A DNA stretch of 64,000 nt, from assembly GCA_029262175.1 (NCBI GenBank), contig JAJCZV010000205.1, positions 1-64,000 on the forward strand. The letters run 5' to 3'. Of this stretch, positions 1 to 9,272 are shown in pieces. This stretch comes from Gemmatimonadota bacterium. GTDB lineage: Bacteria; Gemmatimonadota; Gemmatimonadetes; Palauibacterales; Palauibacteraceae. The position numbers and the translations under genes were made by a program. The notes below the pieces were generated by a model that saw only the letters and a program-made list of their open reading frames with translations, had not been told where the DNA came from and did not search any database. Position 1 is the stretch's first letter. The number at the start of each line of letters is the position of its first letter.

Positions 1-1061
<1,061 letters not shown>

Positions 1062-1072
1062 ACATCGTGGTG

Positions 1073-1197
1073 GGGTCGGCGGAGCCGGGCCACGCTCTTT
1101 TGAGTGGGGGGAACCCCGCTTAGCTGAACGGGCAATAGGTAGAAAAGACGGCGCGGGCTTACGCACTCAAAATAGCGTGGCCCGACACCACCGACCC
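1073..1197. repeat. 34-nt imperfect inverted repeat between tuf and rpsJ
   Basis: Arm 1 is 1073-1106 and arm 2 is 1164-1197. Arm 2 is the reverse complement of arm 1 at 30 of 34 positions, with a perfect central block GGGCCACGCT. The 57-base loop contains a small GGGG-gaa-CCCC hairpin. No T-run follows, so it does not look like a simple intrinsic terminator. It would form a very stable RNA stem between tuf and rpsJ, so it could be a processing site, an attenuator or leader, or a copy of a palindromic repeat family. The arms are seen directly; the role is inference. Confidence 0.8.
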
Positions 1198-1307
1198 GGA
1201 ACAGGCTGACGGGCGGAGCGGACGACAGCTCCTGTGCGGGGACGACCACTCTAACGGTCGCTCTCGGGACGGGAGAAAAGAAGCAGACAAAGAAAGTACA
1301 AGGTTAC

Positions 1308-1616
1308 ATGGCTCAGAAGATCAGGATTCGGTTGAAAGCGTTTGATGCGGCGGTCATTGACCAGACCGCTCAGGACATCGTGCGTACGGCGCAGAAAACG
1401 GGGGCTTCCGTTAGTGGCCCGATTCCGTTGCCGACGCGCCGTCAGCTTTTTACGGTCCTGCGCAGCCCACACGTGGACAAGAAGTCCCGCGAGCAGTTCG
1501 AGCTCAAGACGCACAAGCGGCTCATCGACATCCACGATTCACGTCCCCAAACGATCGACGCCCTTACCAAGCTGGACTTGGCGGCGGGAGTCGACGTCGA
1601 GATCAAGGTAGAGTAG
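1308..1616 (+). CDS. rpsJ: 30S ribosomal protein S10
   Basis: S10 sits in the head of the small subunit and, in other bacteria, also takes part in transcription antitermination with NusB. The 102-residue product has the normal length and the family core RRQLFTVLRSPHVDKKSREQ. It starts with ATG and is the first gene of the S10 cluster (rpsJ-rplC-rplD-rplW-rplB-rpsS-rplV-rpsC-rplP-rpmC-rpsQ). The long leader with the inverted repeat suggests regulated expression at this point. Confidence 0.98.
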   Translation: MAQKIRIRLKAFDAAVIDQTAQDIVRTAQKTGASVSGPIPLPTRRQLFTVLRSPHVDKKSREQFELKTHKRLIDIHDSRPQTIDALTKLDLAAGVDVEIKVE

Positions 1617-1620
1617 TTAG

Positions 1621-2244
1621 ATGCCTGGTTTGATCGGCCGAAAAATCGGCATGACACAGATCTTTGACGAAGACGGCCTTGCCGTCGGCGTCACGGTCCT
1701 CGAGGTGGGTCCTTGCCCGGTAGTCCAGGTGAAGACTACCGCACGAGACGGCTACGACGCCGTCCAGTTGGGCTTTGGCCGCGTAAAGAACGTCAACGTG
1801 CTGAAGCCCGAAGCGGGACACGCCGCGCGCGCGGGTCTCGACTACGTCCCGGCCGTGCTGGCTGAGTTCGATCTCGATGGCCTTGAGGTCGAGCCGGGCC
1901 AGGAGCTGACCGTCGATATGTTCGAGGTGGGCGGACGTCTGCAGATCACGGGCTCGACGAAGGGGCGCGGTTTCCAGGGTGTCGTCAAGCGTCACGGCTT
2001 CAAGGGCGGTCGCGCTTCGCACGGAGGAAGTTCCGTGCTCCGAGGCGGCGGATCGATCGGAGCAGGCACCGACCCGTCGCGGGTCATCAAGGGCGTCAAG
2101 ATGAGCGGTCACATGGGCAACAAGCGACGGACTGCCATGAGCCGGAAGATCATCCGCATCGACGCCGAAAAGAACCTGATCATGATTCGTGGCTCCGTAC
2201 CAGGTGCCCCGAACAACATCGTCTTGGTTAAGGCGGGTCGATGA
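1621..2244 (+). CDS. rplC: 50S ribosomal protein L3
   Basis: L3 binds 23S rRNA near the peptidyl-transferase centre and initiates large-subunit assembly. The 207-residue protein begins MPGLIGRKIGMTQIF, a family hallmark, and carries the loop region GFQGVVKRHGFKGG followed by SHGGS. The start is four bases after the rpsJ stop, and the 3' end overlaps rplD, so translational coupling is likely. Confidence 0.98.
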   Translation: MPGLIGRKIGMTQIFDEDGLAVGVTVLEVGPCPVVQVKTTARDGYDAVQLGFGRVKNVNVLKPEAGHAARAGLDYVPAVLAEFDLDGLEVEPGQELTVDMFEVGGRLQITGSTKGRGFQGVVKRHGFKGGRASHGGSSVLRGGGSIGAGTDPSRVIKGVKMSGHMGNKRRTAMSRKIIRIDAEKNLIMIRGSVPGAPNNIVLVKAGR

Positions 2245-2882
2245 AAGTCACGACGTATGATGTGAACGGGAAGTCTGGCTCGGAGAAGACCCTCCCCCTC
2301 GATGTGTTCGATGGGACGGTCAACGAGGACGCCCTGCACCAGGTCGTAACGGCGGTACTGGCACACCGACGTCAGGGCACGGCTTCAACGAAGAACCGAG
2401 CCGCCGCCCGAGGTGGTGGACGGAAGCCTTGGCGGCAGAAGGGGACGGGTCGCGCACGAGCCGGCACCATTCGATCGCCGATCTGGCGTGGAGGCGGCAT
2501 CGTATTCGGGCCGCAGCCTCGATCCTACTCTCCGAAGGTTCCCAAGAAGCTGCGTCGCCTGGCGTTGCAGTCCGCGCTCAACGCGCGCGCGCTCGATGGC
2601 GATCTCGCACTGCTTGAATCGGTCGATTTCGAAACCCCGAAGACGAGCCGGATGGCAGCGCTCATCTCGGCACTCGATGCGAACGACGGCAACGTGCTGA
2701 TCATGACCGCCGGCAACAAACCCAATGTCCACCTCTCGGCTCGCAACGTTCCGCGAGTGCGGGTGATGCCGTGGGGAGAAGCATCGGCTTATGACGTTCT
2801 CTGGTCCGATTTGGTGTTGGTCGAGTCGGCGGCGTTCGACGCGACCCCCGCTGGGGCCAACGACGGGGAGAGTGCTGAATGA
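2241..2882 (+). CDS. rplD: 50S ribosomal protein L4
   Basis: L4 lines the upper exit tunnel; in E. coli it also represses its own operon. The 213-residue product shows the tunnel-loop signature KPWRQKGTGRARAGTIRSP followed by a Gly-rich WRGGG segment. It overlaps rplC by four bases (ATGA) and rplW by four bases. The C-terminus carries an Asp/Ala-rich tail that is slightly longer than the E. coli protein. Whether L4 autoregulation exists here cannot be read from the sequence. Confidence 0.97.
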   Translation: MKVTTYDVNGKSGSEKTLPLDVFDGTVNEDALHQVVTAVLAHRRQGTASTKNRAAARGGGRKPWRQKGTGRARAGTIRSPIWRGGGIVFGPQPRSYSPKVPKKLRRLALQSALNARALDGDLALLESVDFETPKTSRMAALISALDANDGNVLIMTAGNKPNVHLSARNVPRVRVMPWGEASAYDVLWSDLVLVESAAFDATPAGANDGESAE

Positions 2883-3232
2883 GCCGTTCGCCACGAGAGA
2901 TCATTATCCGTCCGCTCTTTACCGAGAAGAGCTCGACGAGACTCCAGTTGTCGGGTACCGATGCTGGCGGCCGCCGTCTAGAGGCGCTGCATGAAAAAGG
3001 TGTCGAGCCACGACCCAAGTACTCCTTCGAGGTCGCGCCCGACGCAAACAAGATCGAGATCCGCAAGGCGTTCGAAGCGATTTTCGAGGGCCAACGCGTA
3101 ACCTCGGTTCGGACGATGAACGTACCCGGAAAAATGAAGCGAATGGGTCGGACCATGGGCCGACGGCCGCATTGGAAGAAGGCGATCATCGAAGTGGCCG
3201 ACGGCGCGGTAGATCCGCTCGAGGGAGCTTGA
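2879..3232 (+). CDS. rplW: 50S ribosomal protein L23
   Basis: L23 lies at the tunnel exit and forms the docking site for trigger factor and SRP. The 117-residue protein begins with the usual PREIIIRPLFTEKSS segment and contains KYSFEVAPDANKIEIRKA. An insertion of about 15 residues (around residues 20-38) separates these blocks, making it longer than the roughly 95-100 residues common in the family. The start overlaps the rplD stop. Confidence 0.97.
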   Translation: MSRSPREIIIRPLFTEKSSTRLQLSGTDAGGRRLEALHEKGVEPRPKYSFEVAPDANKIEIRKAFEAIFEGQRVTSVRTMNVPGKMKRMGRTMGRRPHWKKAIIEVADGAVDPLEGA

Positions 3233-3235
3233 TAC

Positions 3236-4075
3236 ATGGCGATTCGTAAATTCAAGCCGATGACTCCGGCGTCGAGATTCAGAAGTGTCTCGGCGTTTGA
3301 TGAGATCACGCGAAACACGCCAGAGAAGGCGTTGACCGAAGGTCTCACCAAGACAGCTGGCCGCAACAGCTATGGGCGCGTCACCAGCCGACGTCGGGGG
3401 GGCGGACATAAGCGGCTTTATCGGAAGATGGACTTCAAGCGCAGGAAAGATGGGATCCCGGCTCGCGTAGCCGAGATCGAGTACGACCCCAATCGGTCGG
3501 CTCGCATCGCCCTTCTTCACTACGCCGACGGAGAAAAGCGCTATATCCTTCACGCGCGGGGAGTCAAAGTCGATGACGTCCTGCTGTCGGGGTCGGGGGT
3601 CGATCCCACGCTCGGGAATTGCCTTCCGCTTAGCGAGGTACCCCTCGGTACGCTCGTACACGCGGTCGAGCTGGTCCCCGGTAAGGGTGCCCAGATGGCC
3701 CGATCGGCTGGGGCTTCCGTCCAGGTCGTCGCGAAAGAACTCGGCATGGTGACGCTTCGTCTCCCGAGTACGGAGATGCGCATGGTGCGAGAGGATTGCC
3801 GCGCCACGATCGGCCAAGTCGGGAACTTCGATCATGAGCTGATTCGCTCGGGTAAGGCGGGTCGGAGCAGGTGGAAGGGACGGCGCCCGAAAGTGCGTGG
3901 CGTCGCCATGAATCCGGTCGATCACCCCCTCGGTGGTGGTGAGGGACGTACCTCTGGAGGGCGCCCTCCGGTGTCGCCATGGGGTAAGCCCGAGGGTCGC
4001 AAGACGAGGAAGCGCCGCAAGCAGAGTAACAAACTGATTGTGCGAGGCCGCAAGCGCGGCAAAGCCACGCAGTAG
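3236..4075 (+). CDS. rplB: 50S ribosomal protein L2
   Basis: L2 is a core 23S rRNA-binding protein needed for subunit association and peptidyl transfer. The 279-residue protein has the expected length and the basic N-terminal segment GRVTSRRRGGGHKRLYRK. The C-terminal loop includes NPVDHPLGGGEG, whose His230 matches the conserved functional histidine (His229 in E. coli). It starts three bases after rplW. Confidence 0.98.
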   Translation: MAIRKFKPMTPASRFRSVSAFDEITRNTPEKALTEGLTKTAGRNSYGRVTSRRRGGGHKRLYRKMDFKRRKDGIPARVAEIEYDPNRSARIALLHYADGEKRYILHARGVKVDDVLLSGSGVDPTLGNCLPLSEVPLGTLVHAVELVPGKGAQMARSAGASVQVVAKELGMVTLRLPSTEMRMVREDCRATIGQVGNFDHELIRSGKAGRSRWKGRRPKVRGVAMNPVDHPLGGGEGRTSGGRPPVSPWGKPEGRKTRKRRKQSNKLIVRGRKRGKATQ

Positions 4076-4084
4076 GAGACACGG

Positions 4085-4369
4085 ATGCCCAGGAGCGTTA
4101 AAAAAGGACCGTACATCGACGACAAGCTGCTCCTAAAGGTGCAGGTGATGAACGAGTCTGGAGAAAAAACCGTGATCAAGACGTGGGCGCGTGCGTCCAC
4201 GATCAGCCCTGATTTCGTTGGGCATACGCTCGCGGTTCACAACGGGAACAAGTTTATTCCGGTTTACATCAGCGAGAACATGGTGGGTCATAAGCTGGGC
4301 GAATTTTCCCCCACTCGTCTTTTTCGGGGACACGCTGGTGCGGTCAAAGACAGGCGAGGCGGTATTTAG
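4085..4369 (+). CDS. rpsS: 30S ribosomal protein S19
   Basis: S19 binds the 16S 3' domain with S13 in the head of the small subunit. The 94-residue protein starts MPRSVKKGPYIDDKL and contains KTWARASTISPDFVGHT and GHKLGEFSPTR, all family signatures. A GGAGA-type ribosome-binding site lies in the nine-base gap after rplB. The stop codon is directly followed by the rplV ATG. Confidence 0.98.
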   Translation: MPRSVKKGPYIDDKLLLKVQVMNESGEKTVIKTWARASTISPDFVGHTLAVHNGNKFIPVYISENMVGHKLGEFSPTRLFRGHAGAVKDRRGGI

Positions 4370-4720
4370 ATGGAAGCGACCGCCAAGGCCATGAACATCC
4401 GCATGTCCGCTCGAAAGATGCGTCTCGTGATCGATCAAATCAGAGGCCAAAACGTCAACGACGCGTACGCGATTCTTCAGTTCTCGAAGAAGAAGGCGTC
4501 GCTGTCGATTGACAAAGTTCTTCGATCGGCTGTTGCCAATGCGACCTACAAGGCCGACGAAGCCGGTGAATCGCTCGATGTCGATGAGCTCTTCGTACGC
4601 GAGGCGTACATAGACGAAGGTCGCACGTTGCGTCGTTGGCGCGCGCGAGCGTATGGACGCGCTACGCCCGTGCTCAAACGCAGCAGTCATGTGACCGTCG
4701 TCGTGGACAAAAGGGACTAA
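4370..4720 (+). CDS. rplV: 50S ribosomal protein L22
   Basis: L22 lines the exit tunnel opposite L4 through a long beta-hairpin. The 116-residue protein has the typical start region MNIRMSARKMRLVIDQIRG and the hairpin tip RTLRRWRARAYGRATPVLKR. Translation starts at the base immediately after the rpsS stop, implying re-initiation or tight coupling. Confidence 0.98.
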   Translation: MEATAKAMNIRMSARKMRLVIDQIRGQNVNDAYAILQFSKKKASLSIDKVLRSAVANATYKADEAGESLDVDELFVREAYIDEGRTLRRWRARAYGRATPVLKRSSHVTVVVDKRD

Positions 4721-4721
4721 C

Positions 4722-5414
4722 GTGGGTCAGAAAACACACCCGTACGGATTCAGACTCGGGACCGTCAAGCCGTGGCGGTCGCGCTGGTATGCGCAGGGTA
4801 GAGACTTTCCGAAGCTGCTGGCTGAAGATGAAAAGCTGCGGAAGTACTTGCAGGCTCGTCTCGGGCACGCGGCCATTTCTCAGGTCGAGATCGAACGAAA
4901 GCCATCGAAGATCGTCGTCACGGTGCACACGGGTCGACCCGGCGTCGTGATCGGCAAGCGTGGGGCAGAGGTCGACAAGCTTCGCGATGAATTGGCGCTC
5001 CTGACAGATTCGGAAGTCTCGGTAAACGTCGAAGAGATCAAGCGACCCGAGACCGACGCGCAGTTGGTGGCTGACAATGTCGCCCACCAGCTCAAGCAGC
5101 GGATCAGCTTCCGTCGAGCCATGAAGCGAGCGGTGCAGGCCGCGATGCGTGGCGGCGCCGGCGGGATTCGCATTCAGTGTGGCGGCCGTCTGGGCGGAGC
5201 GGAGATCGCTCGAACCGAAGGCTACAACGAAGGCCGTGTGCCGCTACATACGTTGCGCGCGGACATTGACTACGCAGAAACGCAAGCCAAAACGACCTTC
5301 GGGACGATTGGCGTCAAGGTCTGGATCTTCCACGGCGAGGTCGTCGAAGACCGTCGTGGTCAGACCTACACCGCAGGTGGCCGTCGGGGCGGGGGCCCCG
5401 GCGCGCGAGGATAG
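4722..5414 (+). CDS. rpsC: 30S ribosomal protein S3
   Basis: S3 contributes to the mRNA entry channel and helicase activity of the small subunit. The 230-residue protein starts with GTG and reads MGQKTHPYGFRLG. A KH domain is visible with the GxxG loop in VVIGKRGAE, followed by the C-terminal domain with GCGGRLGGAEIARTE-like sequence (here QCGGRLGG). A Gly/Arg-rich tail ends the protein. One base separates it from rplV. Confidence 0.98.
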   Translation: MGQKTHPYGFRLGTVKPWRSRWYAQGRDFPKLLAEDEKLRKYLQARLGHAAISQVEIERKPSKIVVTVHTGRPGVVIGKRGAEVDKLRDELALLTDSEVSVNVEEIKRPETDAQLVADNVAHQLKQRISFRRAMKRAVQAAMRGGAGGIRIQCGGRLGGAEIARTEGYNEGRVPLHTLRADIDYAETQAKTTFGTIGVKVWIFHGEVVEDRRGQTYTAGGRRGGGPGARG

Positions 5415-5420
5415 AGGACG

Positions 5421-5831
5421 ATGCTTCAACCCAAGCGGATCAAATATCGGAAGCAGCAAAAGGGGCGAATGCGCGGAATGGCGCATCGCGGCAATAAGGT
5501 TTCGTTCGGAGACTACGCGCTCCAGTCGTTAGAACCAGGCTGGATCTCGAACCGTCAGATCGAAGCCGCTCGTGTCGCGATGACCCGTCATATCAAGCGT
5601 GGCGGAAAGGTATGGATCCGCATCTTCCCGGATAAGCCGCTTACGTCAAAGCCGGCCGAGACACGAATGGGCAAGGGTAAGGGTAACCCGGAATACTGGG
5701 TGGCCCCCGTCAAGCCTGGTCGCGTCATGTTCGAGATCGAAGGTGTTGATCTCGACCTAGCCAAAAAAGCGATGCAATTGGCGGCAGCGAAGCTTCCGGT
5801 CAAAACTCGTTTCTTGGTCCGGGAGGAATAG
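5421..5831 (+). CDS. rplP: 50S ribosomal protein L16
   Basis: L16 helps shape the A-site tRNA binding region of the large subunit. The 136-residue protein has the family start MLQPKRIKYRKQQKGR and the conserved segments FGDYALQSLEPGWISNRQIE and MGKGKGNPEYWVA. It ends in a TAG that overlaps the GTG start of rpmC by one base. Confidence 0.98.
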   Translation: MLQPKRIKYRKQQKGRMRGMAHRGNKVSFGDYALQSLEPGWISNRQIEAARVAMTRHIKRGGKVWIRIFPDKPLTSKPAETRMGKGKGNPEYWVAPVKPGRVMFEIEGVDLDLAKKAMQLAAAKLPVKTRFLVREE

Positions 5832-6058
5832 TGGCGCTCGACGCGACGGCAATCCGTGAGATGACGGCGGAGGAGATCCGAGAAGAGATCTCCAACGCCA
5901 AGGAAGAATTGGCGCGACTACGATATCGAACGGCGTTCGAAGAGCTCGAGAATCCCTCGTTTCTGCGAACTCTTCGGCGACAGATTGCGCGGCTAAAGAC
6001 GATTGACAGTGAGCGGGCGGCGGAATCTTCCGCGCCTGGCGCTGGTGAGGAGAACTGA
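5831..6058 (+). CDS. rpmC: 50S ribosomal protein L29
   Basis: L29 sits near the tunnel exit beside L23. The 75-residue protein starts with GTG and is helical throughout; the conserved block is EEIREEISNAKEELARLRYR followed by NPSFLRTLRRQIARLKT. The normal family range is about 60-75 residues. It is overlapped at both ends by one base (rplP TAG/GTG; TGATG with rpsQ). Confidence 0.97.
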   Translation: MALDATAIREMTAEEIREEISNAKEELARLRYRTAFEELENPSFLRTLRRQIARLKTIDSERAAESSAPGAGEEN

Positions 6059-6327
6059 TGTCTGACGGGACCGCGGCACAGGGCCAACGCAAGGTTAGGC
6101 AGGGCACGGTTGTTAGCGATCGCATGGAGAAAACGGTCGTCGTGTCCATCGAGCGTCAGCTCGCACATCCCTTGTATGGGAAGCAGGTGAGCCGACGTAA
6201 GCGATACCAGGCGCACGACGAGGAAAACGAGTATCAGGTCGGCGATGTGGTACGGATTGAAGAGACGCGCCCGCTGTCAAAGAAAAAGCGTTGGCGGGTA
6301 TTGGAACTGATAGAGCGCCCCGAGTAG
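6058..6327 (+). CDS. rpsQ: 30S ribosomal protein S17
   Basis: S17 is a primary 16S rRNA binder with an OB fold. The 89-residue protein carries RQGTVVSDRMEKTVVVSIER and the later segment GDVVRIEETRPLSKKKRW, both diagnostic. The ATG shares a base with the rpmC stop. The N-terminal Ser/Gln-rich extension is short. Confidence 0.98.
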   Translation: MSDGTAAQGQRKVRQGTVVSDRMEKTVVVSIERQLAHPLYGKQVSRRKRYQAHDEENEYQVGDVVRIEETRPLSKKKRWRVLELIERPE

Positions 6328-6340
6328 TGGAGAGCGGCAA

Positions 6341-6709
6341 ATGATTCAGCAGGAATCGATAGTCCGTATTGCGGACAACTCCGGGGCGCGCCGAGCTCTG
6401 TGTATCCGAGTGCTTGGCGGGTCACGGCGACGGTATGCCCGTGTGGGGGACGTGATCGTAGCAACCGTCAAAGACGCGATCCCTGGCGGCAACGTAAAAA
6501 AGGGTGAGGTCGTACGAGCGGTCGTCGTTCGCACGGCGAAGGAGAGACGCCGCCCCGATGGGAGCTACATCAGGTTCGACGAAAATGCAGCCGTGATTAT
6601 CACCGAGACTGGCGAGCCGGCCGGGACCAGAATCTTTGGCCCAGTAGCGCGCGAGCTCCGCGAGAAGCGGTTCATGAAGATCGTTTCGTTGGCTCCCGAA
6701 GTTATTTGA
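6341..6709 (+). CDS. rplN: 50S ribosomal protein L14
   Basis: L14 binds 23S rRNA at the subunit interface and is the docking site for RsfS-type silencing factors. The 122-residue protein starts MIQQESIVRIADNSGAR and contains VGDVIVATVKDAIPGG and the C-terminal GPVARELREKRFMKIVSLAPEV, all conserved. It opens the spc cluster (rplN-rplX-rplE-rpsN-rpsH-rplF-rplR-rpsE-rpmD-rplO-secY). Confidence 0.98.
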   Translation: MIQQESIVRIADNSGARRALCIRVLGGSRRRYARVGDVIVATVKDAIPGGNVKKGEVVRAVVVRTAKERRRPDGSYIRFDENAAVIITETGEPAGTRIFGPVARELREKRFMKIVSLAPEVI

Positions 6710-6745
6710 GCCGTGCAGGCGCCAGTACACCAAGGCAGATGAAAT

Positions 6746-7081
6746 ATGACGTCTAAAAAGCTACATGTGCGGACCGGCGACACCGTGAAGGTGATCTCGG
6801 GCAACCATAATGGCGTGACGGGTCGAATCCTTCGGACCATACCGGCCAAGGGACAAGTCGTTGTGCAAGACGTAAACATGCGTAAACATCACCGGCGTCC
6901 ATCACAGCAAGACCCCGAAGGCGGAATCCTCACGTTCGAGGCCCCGATTCGCGTGTCGAACGTGATGCTCGTGTGTCCGCACTGCGATGAGCCCACACGG
7001 GTGAACCGACGACACGACCAAGACGGAACGATCGAACGCATCTGCAAGCGTTGCGACAACGCGATCCCGACTGCGGGCTGA
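6746..7081 (+). CDS. rplX: 50S ribosomal protein L24, Cys-containing form
   Basis: L24 is an assembly-initiator protein with a KOW domain. The KOW core is residues 4-40 (VRTGDTVKVISGNHNG followed by GRILR), with VNMRKHHRRPSQ downstream. The C-terminus carries two CxxC pairs (C77/C80 and C100/C103), a likely zinc knuckle; zinc binding is inferred from the Cys spacing. Length is 111 residues. The 36-base gap to rplN is the largest in this part of the operon. Confidence 0.97.
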   Translation: MTSKKLHVRTGDTVKVISGNHNGVTGRILRTIPAKGQVVVQDVNMRKHHRRPSQQDPEGGILTFEAPIRVSNVMLVCPHCDEPTRVNRRHDQDGTIERICKRCDNAIPTAG

Positions 7082-7093
7082 GGGTAGAGAACC

Positions 7094-7666
7094 ATGAGTA
7101 AGACCGAAAAGGCGCGTCTGCGGACGCATTATGATGACACCGTGCGCGGACGACTCGCGGAGGTGTTCGGCTTCGAGAATCCGCACCAAGTGCCGCAGCT
7201 CGAGAAGATCGTGCTCAACGCTGGGCTCGGTGACGCGAAGGACAACCCGAAGTTTCTCGAGTCGGCCACGAATGAATTGGCAGTGGTTACGGGCCAGCGG
7301 CCTGTCGTCACAAAAGCACGTCAATCGATCTCGAACTTCAATCTGCGCGAAGGGATGCCGATCGGTGCCATGGTGACGCTCCGGGGGGCTCGGATGTACG
7401 AGTTTCTCGATCGCTTCATCAGCACCGCGATTCCGCGTGTGCGTGATTTTCGCGGTTTTAACAGCCGAGCGTTCGATGGACGTGGCAATTACACGATCGG
7501 CGTGAAGGAGCAGATGGTGTTCGCCGAGGTGAACTACGACGACATCGTAAAGATCCACGGCCTGAACATCACGTTCGTAACAACGACGGATCGTGACGAT
7601 GAGGCGCTTGTTTTATTGAGAGAGATGGGGATGCCCTTCAAGGGCGAGACCCCCGTCGTAGTCTGA
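7094..7666 (+). CDS. rplE: 50S ribosomal protein L5
   Basis: L5 binds 5S rRNA and forms an inter-subunit bridge. The 190-residue protein includes PQLEKIVLNAGLGDAKDN, GQRPVVTKARQSISNFNLREG and FDGRGNYTIGVKEQ, all family signatures. A GGTAGAGAACC spacer precedes the ATG. It is a little longer than the usual 179-180 residues because of an N-terminal extension. Confidence 0.98.
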   Translation: MSKTEKARLRTHYDDTVRGRLAEVFGFENPHQVPQLEKIVLNAGLGDAKDNPKFLESATNELAVVTGQRPVVTKARQSISNFNLREGMPIGAMVTLRGARMYEFLDRFISTAIPRVRDFRGFNSRAFDGRGNYTIGVKEQMVFAEVNYDDIVKIHGLNITFVTTTDRDDEALVLLREMGMPFKGETPVVV

Positions 7667-7679
7667 CGACAGGAAAGCA

Positions 7680-7865
7680 ATGGCGAAGACATCATTAGTA
7701 GTCAAGGCGAACCGCAAGCCCAAGTTTAGCTCGAGAACGGTCCGCCGCTGTCAGCGCTGCGGCCGTCCGCGGGCGTACATGCGCAAGTTCGGTTTGTGCC
7801 GGATCTGTTTCCGGCAGCAAGCTCTCCGGGGGGAAATCCCGGGCGTTCGAAAAGCGAGTTGGTAG
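7680..7865 (+). CDS. rpsN: 30S ribosomal protein S14, short zinc type
   Basis: S14 assembles late in the head of the small subunit. At 61 residues this is the short zinc-ribbon form, with C24, C27, C40 and C43 in RCQRCGRPRAYMRKFGLCRICFRQ-like context. The longer zinc-free form is about 100 residues. It ends one base before rpsH. Confidence 0.98.
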   Translation: MAKTSLVVKANRKPKFSSRTVRRCQRCGRPRAYMRKFGLCRICFRQQALRGEIPGVRKASW

Positions 7866-7866
7866 A

Positions 7867-8265
7867 ATGAGTATGACAGATCCGATCGCCGATATGCTCA
7901 CGCGCGTCCGCAACGCGGGCCGTGCCGGGCATCGACGCGTTGATATTCCGCTTTCCAAAATCAAGATCGAGATCGCGCGGATCTTGGCCGAGAACCACTT
8001 CGTCTTGGGCTACAAGGTCCTGGATGACGGGGGGCACGGGCGTCTCCGCGTGTATCTGAAATACACCTCCGAGGATCGGCCGGTGATTCGGCGCTTGGAT
8101 CGGATCTCGAAACCGGGGCTTCGAAAGTACGTGGACTGTACCTCGATCCCGAAGGTGCGAGCCGGCATGGGGATCTCGATTCTGTCCACGTCTCGCGGCG
8201 TCATGACGGACCGCGACGCGCGTCGGCAGCGCGTCGGCGGCGAAGTCATCGCGCAGGTGTACTAA
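7867..8265 (+). CDS. rpsH: 30S ribosomal protein S8
   Basis: S8 binds the central domain of 16S rRNA and in E. coli represses the spc operon. The 132-residue protein starts MSMTDPIADMLTRVRNAG and ends with the conserved STSRGVMTDRDARRQRVGGE segment. It is followed after one base by rplF. Confidence 0.98.
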   Translation: MSMTDPIADMLTRVRNAGRAGHRRVDIPLSKIKIEIARILAENHFVLGYKVLDDGGHGRLRVYLKYTSEDRPVIRRLDRISKPGLRKYVDCTSIPKVRAGMGISILSTSRGVMTDRDARRQRVGGEVIAQVY

Positions 8266-8266
8266 A

Positions 8267-8809
8267 GTGTCGAGAATCGGAAGACAGCCGATCGTGCTGC
8301 CGAAGGGCGTTGAAGCCAAGGTCGACGGAAGTCAAGTCGCCATTAAGGGCTCCAAAGGCTCCCTCACGCGCTCTTTCGACCCCGAACTGCAGATCTCCTT
8401 GGACGACGGGACCATTACGGTGTCGCGTCCGACCGATCAGCCGCGTCACAGGGCACTTCATGGTCTCACGCGAACGTTGATCGCGAACATGGTTGCCGGT
8501 GTGACCGAGGGCTTCGAGAAGCGACTCGAGATCAAAGGCGTCGGGTATAAAGCCGATCAGAAGGGCAAAAGCATCGTCCTCAGCGTCGGGTATAGCCACA
8601 CCGTCCTCGTGGACCCACCAGACGGGGTCGAGCTTGGCGTGGAATCACCGACGCTGATCGTCGTACGCGGCATCGACAAGGAAAAGGTCGGCCAGATGGC
8701 CGCCGAAATCCGGAGTGTCCGACCCCCGGAACCCTACAAGGGCAAGGGGATTCGGTACCAAGGCGAGTACGTGCGACGCAAGGCCGGTAAGGCCACGGCG
8801 GCCGCCTAG
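8267..8809 (+). CDS. rplF: 50S ribosomal protein L6
   Basis: L6 binds near the sarcin-ricin loop, where translation GTPases dock. The 180-residue protein starts with GTG and reads MSRIGRQPIVLPKGV. The two repeated domains are visible, the second ending PPEPYKGKGIRYQGEYVRRKAGK. An 81-base gap to rplR follows, unusually long here; it contains the direct repeat GAAACAA (twice) and no convincing promoter. Confidence 0.98.
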   Translation: MSRIGRQPIVLPKGVEAKVDGSQVAIKGSKGSLTRSFDPELQISLDDGTITVSRPTDQPRHRALHGLTRTLIANMVAGVTEGFEKRLEIKGVGYKADQKGKSIVLSVGYSHTVLVDPPDGVELGVESPTLIVVRGIDKEKVGQMAAEIRSVRPPEPYKGKGIRYQGEYVRRKAGKATAAA

Positions 8810-8890
8810 AGTACCTCGCTGATAGACGATTTCAAGAACTTGGCTACCTGAAACAATCCGAAACAACTTTGCGAATAGCGGACAATCGAC

Positions 8891-9262
8891 ATGAAGAGCA
8901 AGTCTCAGCTCAGACGGCAACTCCGAGAGCGGCGTCATGCGCGGATCAAGAAGAAGATCCAGGGCAACGCAGATCGGCCGCGCTTGGTGGTGTTTCGAAG
9001 CTTGAAGAATCTCGAAGGTCAGCTGGTCGACGACGTTCTCGGCATCACGCTACTAGGCGTGTCGACTCAGTCCGTTGATTCGAGCGGCGTAAAGGATCGA
9101 ACGGGGAAAGTCGCGGCTTCATATGCGGCTGGAAAACGCCTTGCCGACGAGGCAACGGAAAAAGGCGTGACGGACGTAGTTTTCGATCGCGGTGGGTATC
9201 CATACCACGGCCGCGTGAAAGCTTTTGCGGAGGGTGCCCGAGAGGGCGGCCTTCGCTTCTGA
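8891..9262 (+). CDS. rplR: 50S ribosomal protein L18
   Basis: L18 binds 5S rRNA with L5. The 123-residue protein begins with a basic segment (QLRRQLRERRHARIKKKI), then RPRLVVFRSLKN and a C-terminal FDRGGYPYHGRVKAFAEGAR block. The ATG at 8891 is chosen because the basic N-terminus is typical of the family. It is 10 bases upstream of rpsE. Confidence 0.97.
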   Translation: MKSKSQLRRQLRERRHARIKKKIQGNADRPRLVVFRSLKNLEGQLVDDVLGITLLGVSTQSVDSSGVKDRTGKVAASYAAGKRLADEATEKGVTDVVFDRGGYPYHGRVKAFAEGAREGGLRF

Positions 9263-9272
9263 GAGAGGGAAC

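Noticed and set aside
2978..3925. Long open frame on the − strand (315 codons) opposite rplW/rplB
   Set aside because: It lies entirely opposite conserved ribosomal genes, has no family signature, and long antisense frames are expected in high-GC DNA.
8810..8890. Possible promoter in the 81-base gap between rplF and rplR
   Set aside because: No -35/-10 pair with acceptable spacing was found; the spacer only shows a short GAAACAA direct repeat.
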